Notes under the pieces: generated by a model
What the model saw: only the letters and a program-made list of their open reading frames with translations
What the model was told of the DNA's origin: nothing
The model's database searches: none
Origin: Lentibacillus kapialis
Lineage (GTDB): Bacteria; Bacillota; Bacilli; Bacillales; Amphibacillaceae
Length of the DNA stretch: 64,000 bases
Reading direction: 5' to 3'
Assembly (NCBI RefSeq): GCF_014646635.1
Contig: NZ_BMNQ01000009.1
Span: 1 to 64,000, forward strand
Shown: positions 1 to 8,179 of the stretch, piece after piece
Position numbering within the stretch: position 1 is the stretch's first letter
How the letters are laid out: every line of letters starts with the position of its first letter
Program-made: the position numbers and the translations under genes

Positions 1-180
1 TGCTATTTCCGTTTGTTCCCTGGCCATTTGTTCCGTCGCCGTTTGTGCTATTTCCGTTTGTTCCCTGGCCATTTGTTCCGTCGCCGTTTGTGCTATTTCC
101 GTTTGTTCCCTGGCCATTTGTTCCGTTGCCATTTGTGCTATTTCCGTTTGTTCCCTGGCCATTTGTTCCGTCGCCGTTGA
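1..180. repeat. 45-bp tandem repeat, four units, coding
   Basis: Units at 1-45, 46-90, 91-135 and 136-180 are almost identical; the third differs by two bases. They continue past the window edge. The period is a multiple of three and the minus-strand frame stays open, so this is a coding repeat that can expand or contract without frameshift. Confidence 0.95.
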
Positions 181-523
181 ATCCTGGCTGAGACCAAGGA
201 TCTCCACTGAAACCATCAGCAGACCAGCCCTCAGATTGCCAACCTTCCATATACCATGGGATGCTGGACCAGTCACTTGCAGGAGGGGATTCAGTTCCTT
301 CACCTTGCCAACTGTCACCCTGCCACGTTTCACCTTGCCATTCCAGATTGGATCCATCCCATGGATTCCCATTCCAGGTGTCGCCCTCCCATGCATTACC
401 TTCCCATGTGTCCCCGGTCCAAGAACTAACGGCATAAACTGTAGGGGTTATTACCGGAAAGAAAGCTATGAATAATACGGCAGACAGTAACAGACTTTTC
501 CTTAACCATTTGGCAATTTTCAT
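1..523 (-). CDS. Secreted Trp-rich / GTNG-repeat protein, 3' end outside window
   Basis: The start is ATG at 523..521 behind a GAAGGTG ribosome binding site, 31 bases after the VWA lipoprotein gene, so it looks like the last visible gene of the Tad operon. Residues 1-31 form a signal peptide (basic start, long hydrophobic stretch, cleavage likely after TVYA). About 60 residues follow with Trp recurring every five residues in a W-x-G-x-x pattern (for example WTGDTWEGNAWEGDTW). From about residue 114 the protein becomes perfect to near-perfect 15-residue repeats rich in Gly, Thr, Asn and Ser (unit like GTNGQGTNGNSTNGD), encoded by 45-bp DNA repeats. At least 174 residues are visible without a stop. 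I do not recognise a family. Export, repeats and position suggest a surface protein working with the pilus, which is inference. The true length and any wall-anchoring signal lie outside the window. Confidence 0.75.
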   Translation of the reverse strand, partial: MKIAKWLRKSLLLSAVLFIAFFPVITPTVYAVSSWTGDTWEGNAWEGDTWNGNPWDGSNLEWQGETWQGDSWQGEGTESPPASDWSSIPWYMEGWQSEGWSADGFSGDPWSQPGFNGDGTNGQGTNGNSTNGNGTNGQGTNGNSTNGDGTNGQGTNGNSTNGDGTNGQGTNGNS

Positions 524-554
524 CACCTTCTTCAGACCGCGTTATAACTGATTA

Positions 555-1964
555 TTAATTCTCGGTTTGATTATCATATTTTTCTTTGATGGACTTTTTC
601 GTTTCTTCAATATTTGTAGCACTAATGTTTTCAAGTTCTGACACAACTTCTTCCTGAGCTTCATCAATAGAGTCTCTCACATCATTACGTTTTGAATAGA
701 ATTCTTTTCTTTGTTCTCTATTGATAATGCCTTCATCCTCAAATATCCGGGTTAAACGTGATAAATTATTATACTGTTCTGTGTTTTTTAGTCCCCACTC
801 ATTTGATACACTCGTGATATCAAAGCTGTTCTCAACCCTAGTATGATCTAAATCCCTAAGTGCATCGTCTTTCCAATCTTCCCATGCTTCTAACACCTCT
901 TCTGCCCGATTAAACTCTTCTTCCAACTCATCCTGATTGTTAGCTGTTGCAAAGACACCACCTGATGCATCAGCCATTTCTTTTAACTGCTTCTGAGCAT
1001 CGGAGCCTATATTGAAGCCGATTATATTCATGATAGGTTGAGCATTCGAATCTGAAAGTGATTCGGCGACTTTCACAGGGTCACCACCACAGGTTTCCAC
1101 CCCGTCGCTGACAACATAAATCAGGTTAGTATTATTCTCAGCATCAAATTCTGAAAGAGAATCCTTTGCCTTTTTCAGTGCATCAGAAAGTGGTGTCCAG
1201 CCAGCCGGTTCTATTTTGTCCAATTCTTTCTGAAATTCATCCTCCTTATATGGCGCATAGCCATAAACTTGTTCAATTGCTTCACAGGACATTTTTTTAT
1301 CACTATCGGAGCCGGTCCCTTTATGTCCATAAACCCGAAACGAGACATTTGCTTCCTCTGGTACTTGCTTCATAAAATCGTTAATGGATTCTTTCGCAAT
1401 CTGCATCATCGTTTTCTCTCCAATATAAGTGCCCATACTTCCGCTCGCATCAAGCAATACTTCTACATTATAGTTTTCTTTAAAGTGATATCGCGAGTCT
1501 GGAAGATCAGGGTTTCCAAAGGACCCGAACTCCCATTTTTTGATGGTATCCTGGGGATCAGGAAAATCCTCGGCAACTAATGAATAAAGGTAATCAAAAT
1601 AACGATTTAATTCTTCTTCACTAGCATTTTCAGGAAGGGGCTCCAGTTGTTGGACATCTTCCATTACGTCATCTTCTAAGTGATCATCCCGGACGTCAAC
1701 TCCCGCATAAGGTCCTTTTTGCTGCTGGATAAATCCATTTGTAACCTGTGGTATTTCGGCTACGTTTTCTAAAACTTTAACACTGCCGTTATTTTCCTTA
1801 TCTGATTCGTTTTCATTAGTGTCATTGTCTGTATCATTATTAATTTCTTCAGTGTTATGTTCAGTATTTCCTTCAGGTTGTGCTGATTCATCTTCACTTT
1901 CAGTACAAGCAACTAAAAATACAGATAATACTAACATAAAAACCCAGAAGGATTTGCTTTTCAT
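555..1964 (-). CDS. VWA-domain lipoprotein of the Tad locus
   Basis: A 469-residue protein starting with a lipoprotein signal peptide (LVAC, Cys20 as lipidation site), so it is anchored on the outer face of the membrane. Residues 21-60 are an acidic, Asn/Glu/Asp-rich linker. A von Willebrand factor A domain covers about 165-360. Its metal-ion-dependent adhesion site is complete: DASGS at 172-176, Thr257 in GWTPLSD, Asp287 in VSDG. The C-terminal 110 residues are charged and helical. The start has an AGGAGA site before ATG. It sits 51 bases after the Flp pilin gene on the same strand. In other Tad loci a VWA-containing TadG serves as minor pilin or anchor; this lipoprotein may play that part here, which is inference from context. 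VWA lipoproteins also occur outside pilus loci, so the exact role is open. Confidence 0.85.
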   Translation of the reverse strand: MKSKSFWVFMLVLSVFLVACTESEDESAQPEGNTEHNTEEINNDTDNDTNENESDKENNGSVKVLENVAEIPQVTNGFIQQQKGPYAGVDVRDDHLEDDVMEDVQQLEPLPENASEEELNRYFDYLYSLVAEDFPDPQDTIKKWEFGSFGNPDLPDSRYHFKENYNVEVLLDASGSMGTYIGEKTMMQIAKESINDFMKQVPEEANVSFRVYGHKGTGSDSDKKMSCEAIEQVYGYAPYKEDEFQKELDKIEPAGWTPLSDALKKAKDSLSEFDAENNTNLIYVVSDGVETCGGDPVKVAESLSDSNAQPIMNIIGFNIGSDAQKQLKEMADASGGVFATANNQDELEEEFNRAEEVLEAWEDWKDDALRDLDHTRVENSFDITSVSNEWGLKNTEQYNNLSRLTRIFEDEGIINREQRKEFYSKRNDVRDSIDEAQEEVVSELENISATNIEETKKSIKEKYDNQTEN

Positions 1965-2015
1965 AAATAGTCTCCTATTTTACATTCTATATTAAAGATT
2001 AAGTATAATTTATTC

Positions 2016-2234
2016 TCAGCCTCCGCTTCCGATATCCTCAATTAATTCTTCAAATTTTTTCACTAGTGTTTGGCCAAATTCACCGCCACTAAACGCTTTT
2101 GAAACAACTCCAACAAGGATTACAATAACAGCCGCAATTCCAATCCATTCCAAAGTCTGCGAACCTCTTTCATCGCGCTTGAACTCTGCAAACTTATTTA
2201 AAGTCTTTGCATAAATTCCATTCATAAATTTCAC
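2016..2234 (-). CDS. flp: Flp/Tad-type pilin subunit
   Basis: A 72-residue protein with a short basic leader, then a class III prepilin-like site (DERGSQTLEW), then a single hydrophobic helix (about residues 30-47), the usual design of Flp pilins. The Glu near position 5 of the mature protein is present (QTLEW). Start is GTG with GGAGGAATG upstream. It is the main structural subunit expected for the machinery encoded just upstream (TadC ends 16 bases before it on the transcript). No prepilin peptidase gene (TadV/CpaA) is in the window, so processing must depend on an enzyme encoded elsewhere, for instance a general ComC-type peptidase. Confidence 0.88.
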   Translation of the reverse strand: MKFMNGIYAKTLNKFAEFKRDERGSQTLEWIGIAAVIVILVGVVSKAFSGGEFGQTLVKKFEELIEDIGSGG

Positions 2235-2250
2235 TTTTCATTCCTCCATT

Positions 2251-3186
2251 TTAAAATAAATTAAAGATACTGTTTTCACCCATCAGCATATTCATGATCA
2301 TCAACCCGGCAATCATCAATATCGACACGGGTGCAATCAAAAACGTTGTAACCAATGTAACCTTTGGCGATGCTTTTGCCGCCAACTCCTTCACTTGTTC
2401 CTGACGTATCTCCCGCAGCTCTTCAGCTTGAATCTGAAATGTTTTCGCTATCGGTATTCCGAGATCCATCCCTTGTATCAGTGCTTTAATCAGTGACTGG
2501 AATTCTTCATTATCATTCCGCTTCAGAAGTTCACGATAGGCTTTTTCACGGGGAACTCCAAGGTCAATTTCCTGATTGAAACGTGAAAACTCCTCACGGA
2601 TGGGGCCATCGAAATATCGAATCACCTCCCTTAATGCGTTATCAAGACTCACCCCAGCTTGAAGGCTGGTACTGACAGTGTCCATAAAATCGGGTAATTC
2701 TGCTCTGATTTGCTGCTGTCTTTTCTTTACCTCCCTTCTGATCAATACAATCGGTATGAAATAACCCACAATCGGGTTGAATACAAGCATATACTGCGAG
2801 AATGGAAGCCCCATAATAATCGTCAGTATTCCGGTGAAAAAACCAACTATCAATAAAAATATTTTCAAACCCTGAAATCGGGACACTGTTAGTTTCAACG
2901 GATTTCCTGATTTTCTGAGCCACTCCTCCACCATGTGGTTTTCACTGAAAAAGTTTATCCGCTGACCCAGGTCGGTAAAGTCATCCGCATACTTTGTGAC
3001 GCGGCTGAATATTTGAGCACGTCTGCTTTTCTTTTTTTCCTTCTTTTCAAATGGATCAACATGGGTAACTTCTGAAACGCGCCCGAGAACATAACGCTTG
3101 TCACTTAAAAAAGACCAAAAATGTTTCAGGAATAATAATATACAAAACCAAAAAGCGATAATCGATAAAATGATTAATGCATCCAT
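2251..3186 (-). CDS. tadC: Tad secretion inner-membrane protein TadC
   Basis: A 311-residue type II secretion F-domain protein. One membrane segment lies at the N-terminus, two near residues 105-155, and one at the C-terminus (about 280-305). The central cytoplasmic domain contains the GSPII_F signature region with the LQAGVSLDNALREV stretch. TadC pairs with TadB to form the membrane platform on which the TadA ATPase acts during pilus assembly. The gene starts 3 bases after the tadB stop, with AAAGGTG as ribosome binding site, so the two are translationally close. Length and topology are normal for the family. Confidence 0.9.
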   Translation of the reverse strand: MDALIILSIIAFWFCILLFLKHFWSFLSDKRYVLGRVSEVTHVDPFEKKEKKKSRRAQIFSRVTKYADDFTDLGQRINFFSENHMVEEWLRKSGNPLKLTVSRFQGLKIFLLIVGFFTGILTIIMGLPFSQYMLVFNPIVGYFIPIVLIRREVKKRQQQIRAELPDFMDTVSTSLQAGVSLDNALREVIRYFDGPIREEFSRFNQEIDLGVPREKAYRELLKRNDNEEFQSLIKALIQGMDLGIPIAKTFQIQAEELREIRQEQVKELAAKASPKVTLVTTFLIAPVSILMIAGLMIMNMLMGENSIFNLF

Positions 3187-3189
3187 AAG

Positions 3190-4119
3190 CTACACCTTTA
3201 TATTTGTAATTTTACGAATGAGAAAAAACGATAATACAATAGCTGCCACAAATACAACCAATATAACCAATCCAAATCCTGACCATAACGGATCAATAAA
3301 CCCATCAATGACATTATTCATAACAAGCAGCAAAAAAACTGGTAACGCAGGTACAATGAATGAAATATACTTTTCTTCAGATGTCATCGTTTTAATGACC
3401 TGGTTTAGTACTTTCCTGTCCTCAAATGTATTAGCCATCGTATCCAGTGTGAGTGCCAAATTCCCGCCTGTTTGTTTCTGAATGAGAAGCGTTGCAATAA
3501 ACAAATTGAAATCGCGTGATTTATTCCGTTTTTGTACCGCCCGGAAGGCCGTTTCCAAATTAACCCCCAGTTTCAATTCATTTGAAATTCGTTTAAATTC
3601 ATCTTTGGCAGGGGTAGAAACTTCACGGGCAACTATATCGATACCCTGATTAATCGTTAATCCCGATCTTGCCGCATTACCCAGGATTCTGCAGATTTCA
3701 CTTAATTGCTCATTAAAACGTAACTCATAGCTGTTTTTTCGAAAATAGAATAATAGATAGTTAGATACAAATAGCAGCACTATCGGTAAAATCATACTCA
3801 ATGTTAATGGCATTCCAAAAACAGAATAAAACATGACGAACAACACAAGATAACCAACAATTAAAATCCCAAGATATTCAGAAGGCAATAATTTGAGATT
3901 TGCATTATGTAACTTAATCCTTAACTTCTCTGCAGATTCTTTCTCATCAAACCTGTCTCCCCACGTACTGATGAAACTTTTTCTTTCTTCCTCAGGGAAC
4001 CATTCTTTCACCTTCTGTTTCCATTCTTTCTTCTGTGCTCTGTATCCAAGGAAAAAATAGACACATAAGAGAAAAGACAAAACACCTAAACTATAAAGAA
4101 TAGACACTGTCAGTTCCAT
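3190..4119 (-). CDS. tadB: Tad secretion inner-membrane protein TadB
   Basis: A 309-residue F-domain protein with membrane segments at the N-terminus (about 5-25), at about 85-130 and at the C-terminus (about 250-305). The frame stays open upstream to 4251, but ATG at 4119 is preceded by AGAGGAGGGCAAC, a strong ribosome binding site, and the longer version would overlap tadA by far more. With this start the overlap with tadA is 29 bases. It contains the same RSGLTINQGIDIV-type segment as TadC, confirming the TadB/TadC pair. It is expected to sit in the cytoplasmic membrane and couple TadA ATP hydrolysis to pilin extrusion. Confidence 0.9.
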   Translation of the reverse strand: MELTVSILYSLGVLSFLLCVYFFLGYRAQKKEWKQKVKEWFPEEERKSFISTWGDRFDEKESAEKLRIKLHNANLKLLPSEYLGILIVGYLVLFVMFYSVFGMPLTLSMILPIVLLFVSNYLLFYFRKNSYELRFNEQLSEICRILGNAARSGLTINQGIDIVAREVSTPAKDEFKRISNELKLGVNLETAFRAVQKRNKSRDFNLFIATLLIQKQTGGNLALTLDTMANTFEDRKVLNQVIKTMTSEEKYISFIVPALPVFLLLVMNNVIDGFIDPLWSGFGLVILVVFVAAIVLSFFLIRKITNIKV

Positions 4120-5464
4120 AGTTGCCCTCCTCTTGTGGCATAAACAAATCCTTATCAAAATGTATACCAAATACGTCCATATGGGGTAAACATTTTGGAA
4201 TGATGCCTGTTGGCGTAAAGTGTCCCCGAACATTGCCTTCTCCGTCAACACCTGTACGTTGGAAACGGAATATATCCCTTACCTCAATCTGATTATCTTT
4301 TGTCTTTTCAACTTCTGATACATTTGTGATTTTTCGTGTTCCATCTGTTAAACGCTGGACTTGCACAATGTAATCAAGTGCACCGGCAATATAATCACGG
4401 ATAACGTGCGTCGGTAAATCCATTCCGGCCATGACAACCATTCCCTCAACACGATTGATCGCATCAAACGGGGTGTTAGCGTGAACCGTTGTCAGCGAAC
4501 CCTCGTGACCAGTGTTCATGGCCTGTAGCATATCGAAAGCCTCGGCTCCACGAACTTCCCCGACTATGATCCGATCAGGACGCATACGAAGCGAGTTTTT
4601 CACTAAATTCCTGATGGTTACTTCACCGCTGCCTTCCACGTTTGGAGGCCGCGCTTCCATACCAACGACATTCGGCCGGTCAAACTTCAGTTCAGCAGAA
4701 TCCTCAATGGTGACAACGCGTTCACCATTGGGTATTGATTTACCCAGTGCATTCAGCAGAGTAGTTTTACCACTCCCGGTACCACCGGAGATAAGCAGGC
4801 TTAATTTCGTTTGTACCAATGCTTGCATAAACCTTGACATATCATTTGTGAATGTGCCAAGTTCCTGTAAGTCATCCATTATGAATGGTGTCTTTCGGAA
4901 CTTCCGGATTGACAGAAGTGTTCCGCCAAGACTAATTGGCTCGATAACAGCGTTGACACGGCTTCCATCGGGCAATCTAGCATCAACCATCGGAGAACTT
5001 TCATCAATTCTTCTTCCAAGCGGTGCAACGACCCTGTCAACGATATGCCTGACATGTGCTTCGTCTTTAAACGAAACATTTACCCTTTCAAGACGCCCAC
5101 TCTTTTCGACGAAGACCTCTTTCGGGTTGTTGACAAGTATCTCCGTGATTGAATCATCTTTCAGCAGCGGCTCCAGCGGTCCAAAGCCGACACTTTCATC
5201 AATAAGCATGCTCAGCATACGTTCTTTGTCCTGTCTTGGAATAACCACTTTTTCCTCTGACATAAACTGATTGATGAAACGTTCAATCTTCAAACGTTTA
5301 TCTGAGTCACCAAGGCTGGTTATCTGATCCAGGTTAACTTCAGTCAACAGTCTAGATTTATAATGCTCCACCAGCTCATCCAGGTAGCCGAAATTGGACA
5401 CAACTCCAGTATCTATGTCATTATTGTCAGGCTGCGCTTTTGTATTTCTTTGAAAAAGAGACAC
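4091..5464 (-). CDS. tadA: Tad pilus assembly ATPase TadA/CpaF
   Basis: A 457-residue secretion ATPase of the CpaF/VirB11/PilB superfamily. The N-terminal domain (about 1-190) carries the family Arg fingers and the region ending in LLSIRKFR. Walker A is GGTGSGKTT at 227-235, Walker B region DRIIVGEVRG at 297-306, and the His box lies in TTVHANT. This is the motor that powers pilin export. Start is GTG with GGTGGTGG upstream, 21 bases after tadZ. The C-terminal 40 residues overlap the start of tadB. All key motifs are present, so the motor should be active. Confidence 0.93.
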   Translation of the reverse strand: MSLFQRNTKAQPDNNDIDTGVVSNFGYLDELVEHYKSRLLTEVNLDQITSLGDSDKRLKIERFINQFMSEEKVVIPRQDKERMLSMLIDESVGFGPLEPLLKDDSITEILVNNPKEVFVEKSGRLERVNVSFKDEAHVRHIVDRVVAPLGRRIDESSPMVDARLPDGSRVNAVIEPISLGGTLLSIRKFRKTPFIMDDLQELGTFTNDMSRFMQALVQTKLSLLISGGTGSGKTTLLNALGKSIPNGERVVTIEDSAELKFDRPNVVGMEARPPNVEGSGEVTIRNLVKNSLRMRPDRIIVGEVRGAEAFDMLQAMNTGHEGSLTTVHANTPFDAINRVEGMVVMAGMDLPTHVIRDYIAGALDYIVQVQRLTDGTRKITNVSEVEKTKDNQIEVRDIFRFQRTGVDGEGNVRGHFTPTGIIPKCLPHMDVFGIHFDKDLFMPQEEGNYGTDSVYSL

Positions 5465-5485
5465 GATACCACCACCATCTGATCA

Positions 5486-6616
5486 TTATTTCAGCATTGA
5501 ATGAACCCATTTGTGTACATCCTTGGAAAATGGAGGGAGTTTCTTTTCCTGAGGTGTTTTTCTTAATGGTTCACCCTGATTAATGTATGCCTGAACATTT
5601 TTAATATCCTTCCTGATTTCCGACGTTACCGGATAAGTTGAAAAGCGCTCCAGATCTTTTTTGGTCAGTTCATTGTCTTTGCCTTTAAAATTTATGACGA
5701 ACTCAAGCCGATCCTGTGTGATGACACCTAAGCGCTGAAACAAGTTTTCTACATTCTTCAACACGCGGATGGCTACTGTATCAAGATTCATCAAATAATA
5801 AATACGGTTAGCCTCTTCCAAAACTGCCATTGTCCGTTCATCCATCAACACCGGTAAATCGACGATAATAAAATCATAGTGGCGCTTACTGGCACGCAAC
5901 AGCTTTACAATGAAATCTTCCGTTACTTTCTCGGCCAGTTCAGCATCTCTGGGACTTACAAGCATATTCAAATCCGAATGCTTTTCCTTTTCGGATACAT
6001 TCCGGATATGGTGTTCACCCAGTTCCTCCATAACGGGTAGAAGATCAATGATTGATCGGCTGCTGTCAATTCCCAGAAATGTCTCAGCGCCTCCATAGTG
6101 CAAATTCAAATCTATAAATAGAACTTTTGCGGTTGATTCCAGTTTCAATGTTTGTGCAAAAGTTGTGCTGATCAGCGATTTTCCTGTGCCCCCGCCCCCG
6201 CTATAAAAAGCGAATATCTGTCCACCCCCGCGTTTAAAAACTTTTTCGGATTCTGTTTCATTTTGCATACCAACTTCTGCAGCCATGATTTCTAGGCGTT
6301 CCTTGAAAATCAGCTCTTCACCCGGAAGTACATAAAAATCAGTGATACCGAGCTGATTAAGACTTCTGAGCAAACTGAAATTTTCTTCATCACTCAGACA
6401 AACAATCGATGAATGAGGATGTTCAGATAATGCTATTTGCGCATCTTCTATGGCAGTCTCTCCATTATTTATAATCAGAATCAATTGTGCGTCTGTCTTT
6501 CTCAAGTCTGCTACAGTCAGAAAATTAAGCTGAAAGGATTCGTTTATTTGTTGCTCTACTACTGCCGCCAGTTCTTCATTTTCCCCTATAACATATATAT
6601 CGTTTACTTTACTCAT
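5486..6616 (-). CDS. tadZ: TadZ/CpaE ParA-like pilus localization ATPase
   Basis: A 376-residue protein with an atypical receiver-like N-terminal domain (about 1-115) and a MinD/ParA-type ATPase domain (about 130-375), the CpaE/TadZ architecture. The P-loop reads SGGGGTGKS at 139-147. In canonical deviant Walker A motifs (KGGxGKT) the first residue is Lys; here it is Ser, as in many TadZ proteins, so ATP-dependent dimerisation may differ. IVDLPV provides the Walker B-like strand. TadZ proteins place the Tad machine at a cell pole or other site. The ribosome binding site is GGAGGAACCGT. It follows cpaB by 30 bases and precedes tadA. Confidence 0.87.
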   Translation of the reverse strand: MSKVNDIYVIGENEELAAVVEQQINESFQLNFLTVADLRKTDAQLILIINNGETAIEDAQIALSEHPHSSIVCLSDEENFSLLRSLNQLGITDFYVLPGEELIFKERLEIMAAEVGMQNETESEKVFKRGGGQIFAFYSGGGGTGKSLISTTFAQTLKLESTAKVLFIDLNLHYGGAETFLGIDSSRSIIDLLPVMEELGEHHIRNVSEKEKHSDLNMLVSPRDAELAEKVTEDFIVKLLRASKRHYDFIIVDLPVLMDERTMAVLEEANRIYYLMNLDTVAIRVLKNVENLFQRLGVITQDRLEFVINFKGKDNELTKKDLERFSTYPVTSEIRKDIKNVQAYINQGEPLRKTPQEKKLPPFSKDVHKWVHSMLK

Positions 6617-6646
6617 ACGGTTCCTCCAACAACATATCTATGAATT

Positions 6647-7423
6647 TTAATCATCTTTATTATTATCGTTATCTTTGTTCTTATCTTTGTTATCATCGTC
6701 CGATTTATCGGATTTTTCTTTTCCATCTTTTGAATCACTGTCGGCATTCGGGGCATTTTCGGTGCTCTCGGTCTGATTGCTCTCCTCCGACTCCTCTTCC
6801 TGTTGCTCTGATTCGGCCACATTTGCTTTGACAAGTCGTAAACTGTCTGCATAATTCTGCATATGTATTAACTTTGAAACATTTTCATACGGAATTTCCA
6901 GCTGTACCCCTGCAAAGTCTCCATCCCCATTGGAAGCTGTTCTGGCAACCTTCACATCCTCCATAAACACTTCCGTAACCGGCTCATCATCGAAACTATG
7001 GGAAACAATGATATCAGCACGATCCAACGCCGTCATTTCCTCATCAAACGACACCTTCTCTGATTTAAACACTGATACTAGCCGATTGTTGGCCTCCGTT
7101 ACTGCAGAAGCTTCTTTCAAAATGTTATCAGTTATAACATCCCCGGGTGATAACGGTACAACGGAAACTTTGTTCATCAGCTCCTCAACATCTGTTATGT
7201 GCTCATCACGAAGGTACTGCTGAGGTATTTCATCTGTTGATACATCATCAGGTGTTATGACTTTCCTTGATGAAATTTCATTGTCTGCCGTGTAAATGGT
7301 TACGAATGTCCCAAGATCGGTATTAATTGCCTGAACTTTCTTTAATACAAGAAAACCGGACACTGCAGCCAATAATATGGCCAATAAGAAAAATATAATT
7401 GCTCTCCGCTTCGATTCTAGCAT
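6647..7423 (-). CDS. cpaB: Flp pilus assembly protein CpaB (SAF domain)
   Basis: A 258-residue protein with one N-terminal membrane segment (about 8-28), a SAF domain (about 50-105, with VITPDDV and VSVVPLSPGDVI) and an extracytoplasmic RcpC-like domain. The last 50 residues are a low-complexity acidic/Lys/Asn tail. In Gram-negatives CpaB works with the secretin; here there is no outer membrane and no secretin gene, so it probably guides the pilus through the wall, which is inference. It is the first gene of the minus-strand Tad operon. A possible promoter is TTGACA (7510..7505) with TATAGT (7485..7480), but the 19-base gap makes it weak. Confidence 0.85.
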   Translation of the reverse strand: MLESKRRAIIFFLLAILLAAVSGFLVLKKVQAINTDLGTFVTIYTADNEISSRKVITPDDVSTDEIPQQYLRDEHITDVEELMNKVSVVPLSPGDVITDNILKEASAVTEANNRLVSVFKSEKVSFDEEMTALDRADIIVSHSFDDEPVTEVFMEDVKVARTASNGDGDFAGVQLEIPYENVSKLIHMQNYADSLRLVKANVAESEQQEEESEESNQTESTENAPNADSDSKDGKEKSDKSDDDNKDKNKDNDNNKDD

Positions 7424-7782
7424 TTACCGCAAACCCTCTTTCTCTATCCAATGAATACTTATATCAATAGTTACCTAAAACTATAATGACAAAAAACATA
7501 AATATGTCAATCCTATGACAAAAACCGCCTTAATCATAATGATCAGAAAGAACTAGACATAATATTCCTGAAGCCGGTTAATTGCTTTAATAAACCAGTT
7601 AAATTAGGTAATAAGAATCATTTAACGGGGTTATAACGTATGTGTTATTTTATTTTATAGGTAATAAGACTTATTTTTAGCAACAATTACCAATTAGTCT
7701 GAATTCAGTCTAATATTGACAATAACTGGTACAAATAATTGCTTCATAAAGGGAAAAATAACGATTAGAAAGGGTGATACCA
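7424..7782. other. Divergent intergenic region between cpaB and a small plus-strand gene
   Basis: 359 bases, AT-rich. Two direct repeats beginning AGGTAATAAGA lie at 7606-7623 and 7659-7676. A dyad lies at 7693-7714: ATTAG, T, the palindrome CTGAATTCAG, T, CTAAT; 20 of its 22 bases are symmetric. It immediately precedes a TTGACA at 7716-7721. These could be operator sites for either divergent gene. No open frame with a ribosome binding site was seen inside. Confidence 0.5.
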
Positions 7783-8055
7783 ATGGCCAAAAGAGGTAAA
7801 AAACAATACAGTGATTTTTCGAATGTCCGGAATCAGCAAAATCTGGTCCCTGAAGAATTTCCAGAGGGGCCATTTGGTTCAGGAATAAACGATGGAGAGC
7901 TGGAGGGCAGTAAATCGACACCGTGGAAAGAAGGGCAGAAACGGAAAAGTGCGTTTGTTTACCCGGATAAGGAACTTCATGACGATTTGCCTAGACAAAC
8001 CCCCGGTGCCCACCCGATTCATGATGAACCGGGCGAAGAAGATCCGGATGATTAG
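7783..8055 (+). CDS. Small hydrophilic protein of unknown function
   Basis: A 90-residue soluble protein, basic at the start and very acidic at the end, Pro/Gly-rich and without membrane segments or Cys. I do not recognise a characterised family; it resembles the short conserved cytosolic proteins of Bacillaceae. The ATG at 7783 follows AAAGGGTGAT at good spacing; a GTG nine bases earlier would leave no room for the ribosome. Its TAG stop (8053-8055) lies inside the TTAG that opens repeat element A, so the present C-terminus may have been set by arrival of the repeat. It stands alone, divergent from the Tad operon and convergent with yutD. Confidence 0.65.
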   Translation: MAKRGKKQYSDFSNVRNQQNLVPEEFPEGPFGSGINDGELEGSKSTPWKEGQKRKSAFVYPDKELHDDLPRQTPGAHPIHDEPGEEDPDD

Positions 8056-8143
8056 AAAAACTCAGGCCTACCCTCGTCTTATAGCGAGTGCCGAAGATTT
8101 TCTTATAAGGTCATCCATAATTTATCGTTTCTGAGGTTATAAA
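8052..8143 (+). repeat. Dispersed repeat element A, copy 1
   Basis: Begins TTAGAAAAACTC, has a degraded hairpin, then CTTATAAGGTCATCC and a tail ending GGTTATAAA. The tail runs straight into the terminator that serves yutD on the minus strand. Confidence 0.85.
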
Positions 8144-8179
8144 TAAGAGCAGCAAGCCTACGGGCTGCTGCTCTTATTT
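8141..8179. terminator. Bidirectional intrinsic terminator between the small gene and yutD
   Basis: AAATAAGAGCAGCA pairs with TGCTGCTCTTATTT around a short loop, with T/A-rich flanks on both sides. It overlaps the yutD stop codon at 8174-8176. Confidence 0.85.

Noticed and set aside
1-180. Regular 45-bp repeats as a CRISPR array
   Set aside because: There are no unique spacers; the units are back to back and keep one minus-strand reading frame open with signal peptide upstream.
4120-4251. Longer N-terminus for TadB
   Set aside because: It would overlap tadA by 161 bases and lacks the membrane start typical of TadB; ATG at 4119 follows AGGAGG.
4512-5270. 252-codon plus-strand open frame
   Set aside because: It lies fully antisense to tadA, whose motifs and ribosome binding site are clear; no start signal on the plus strand.
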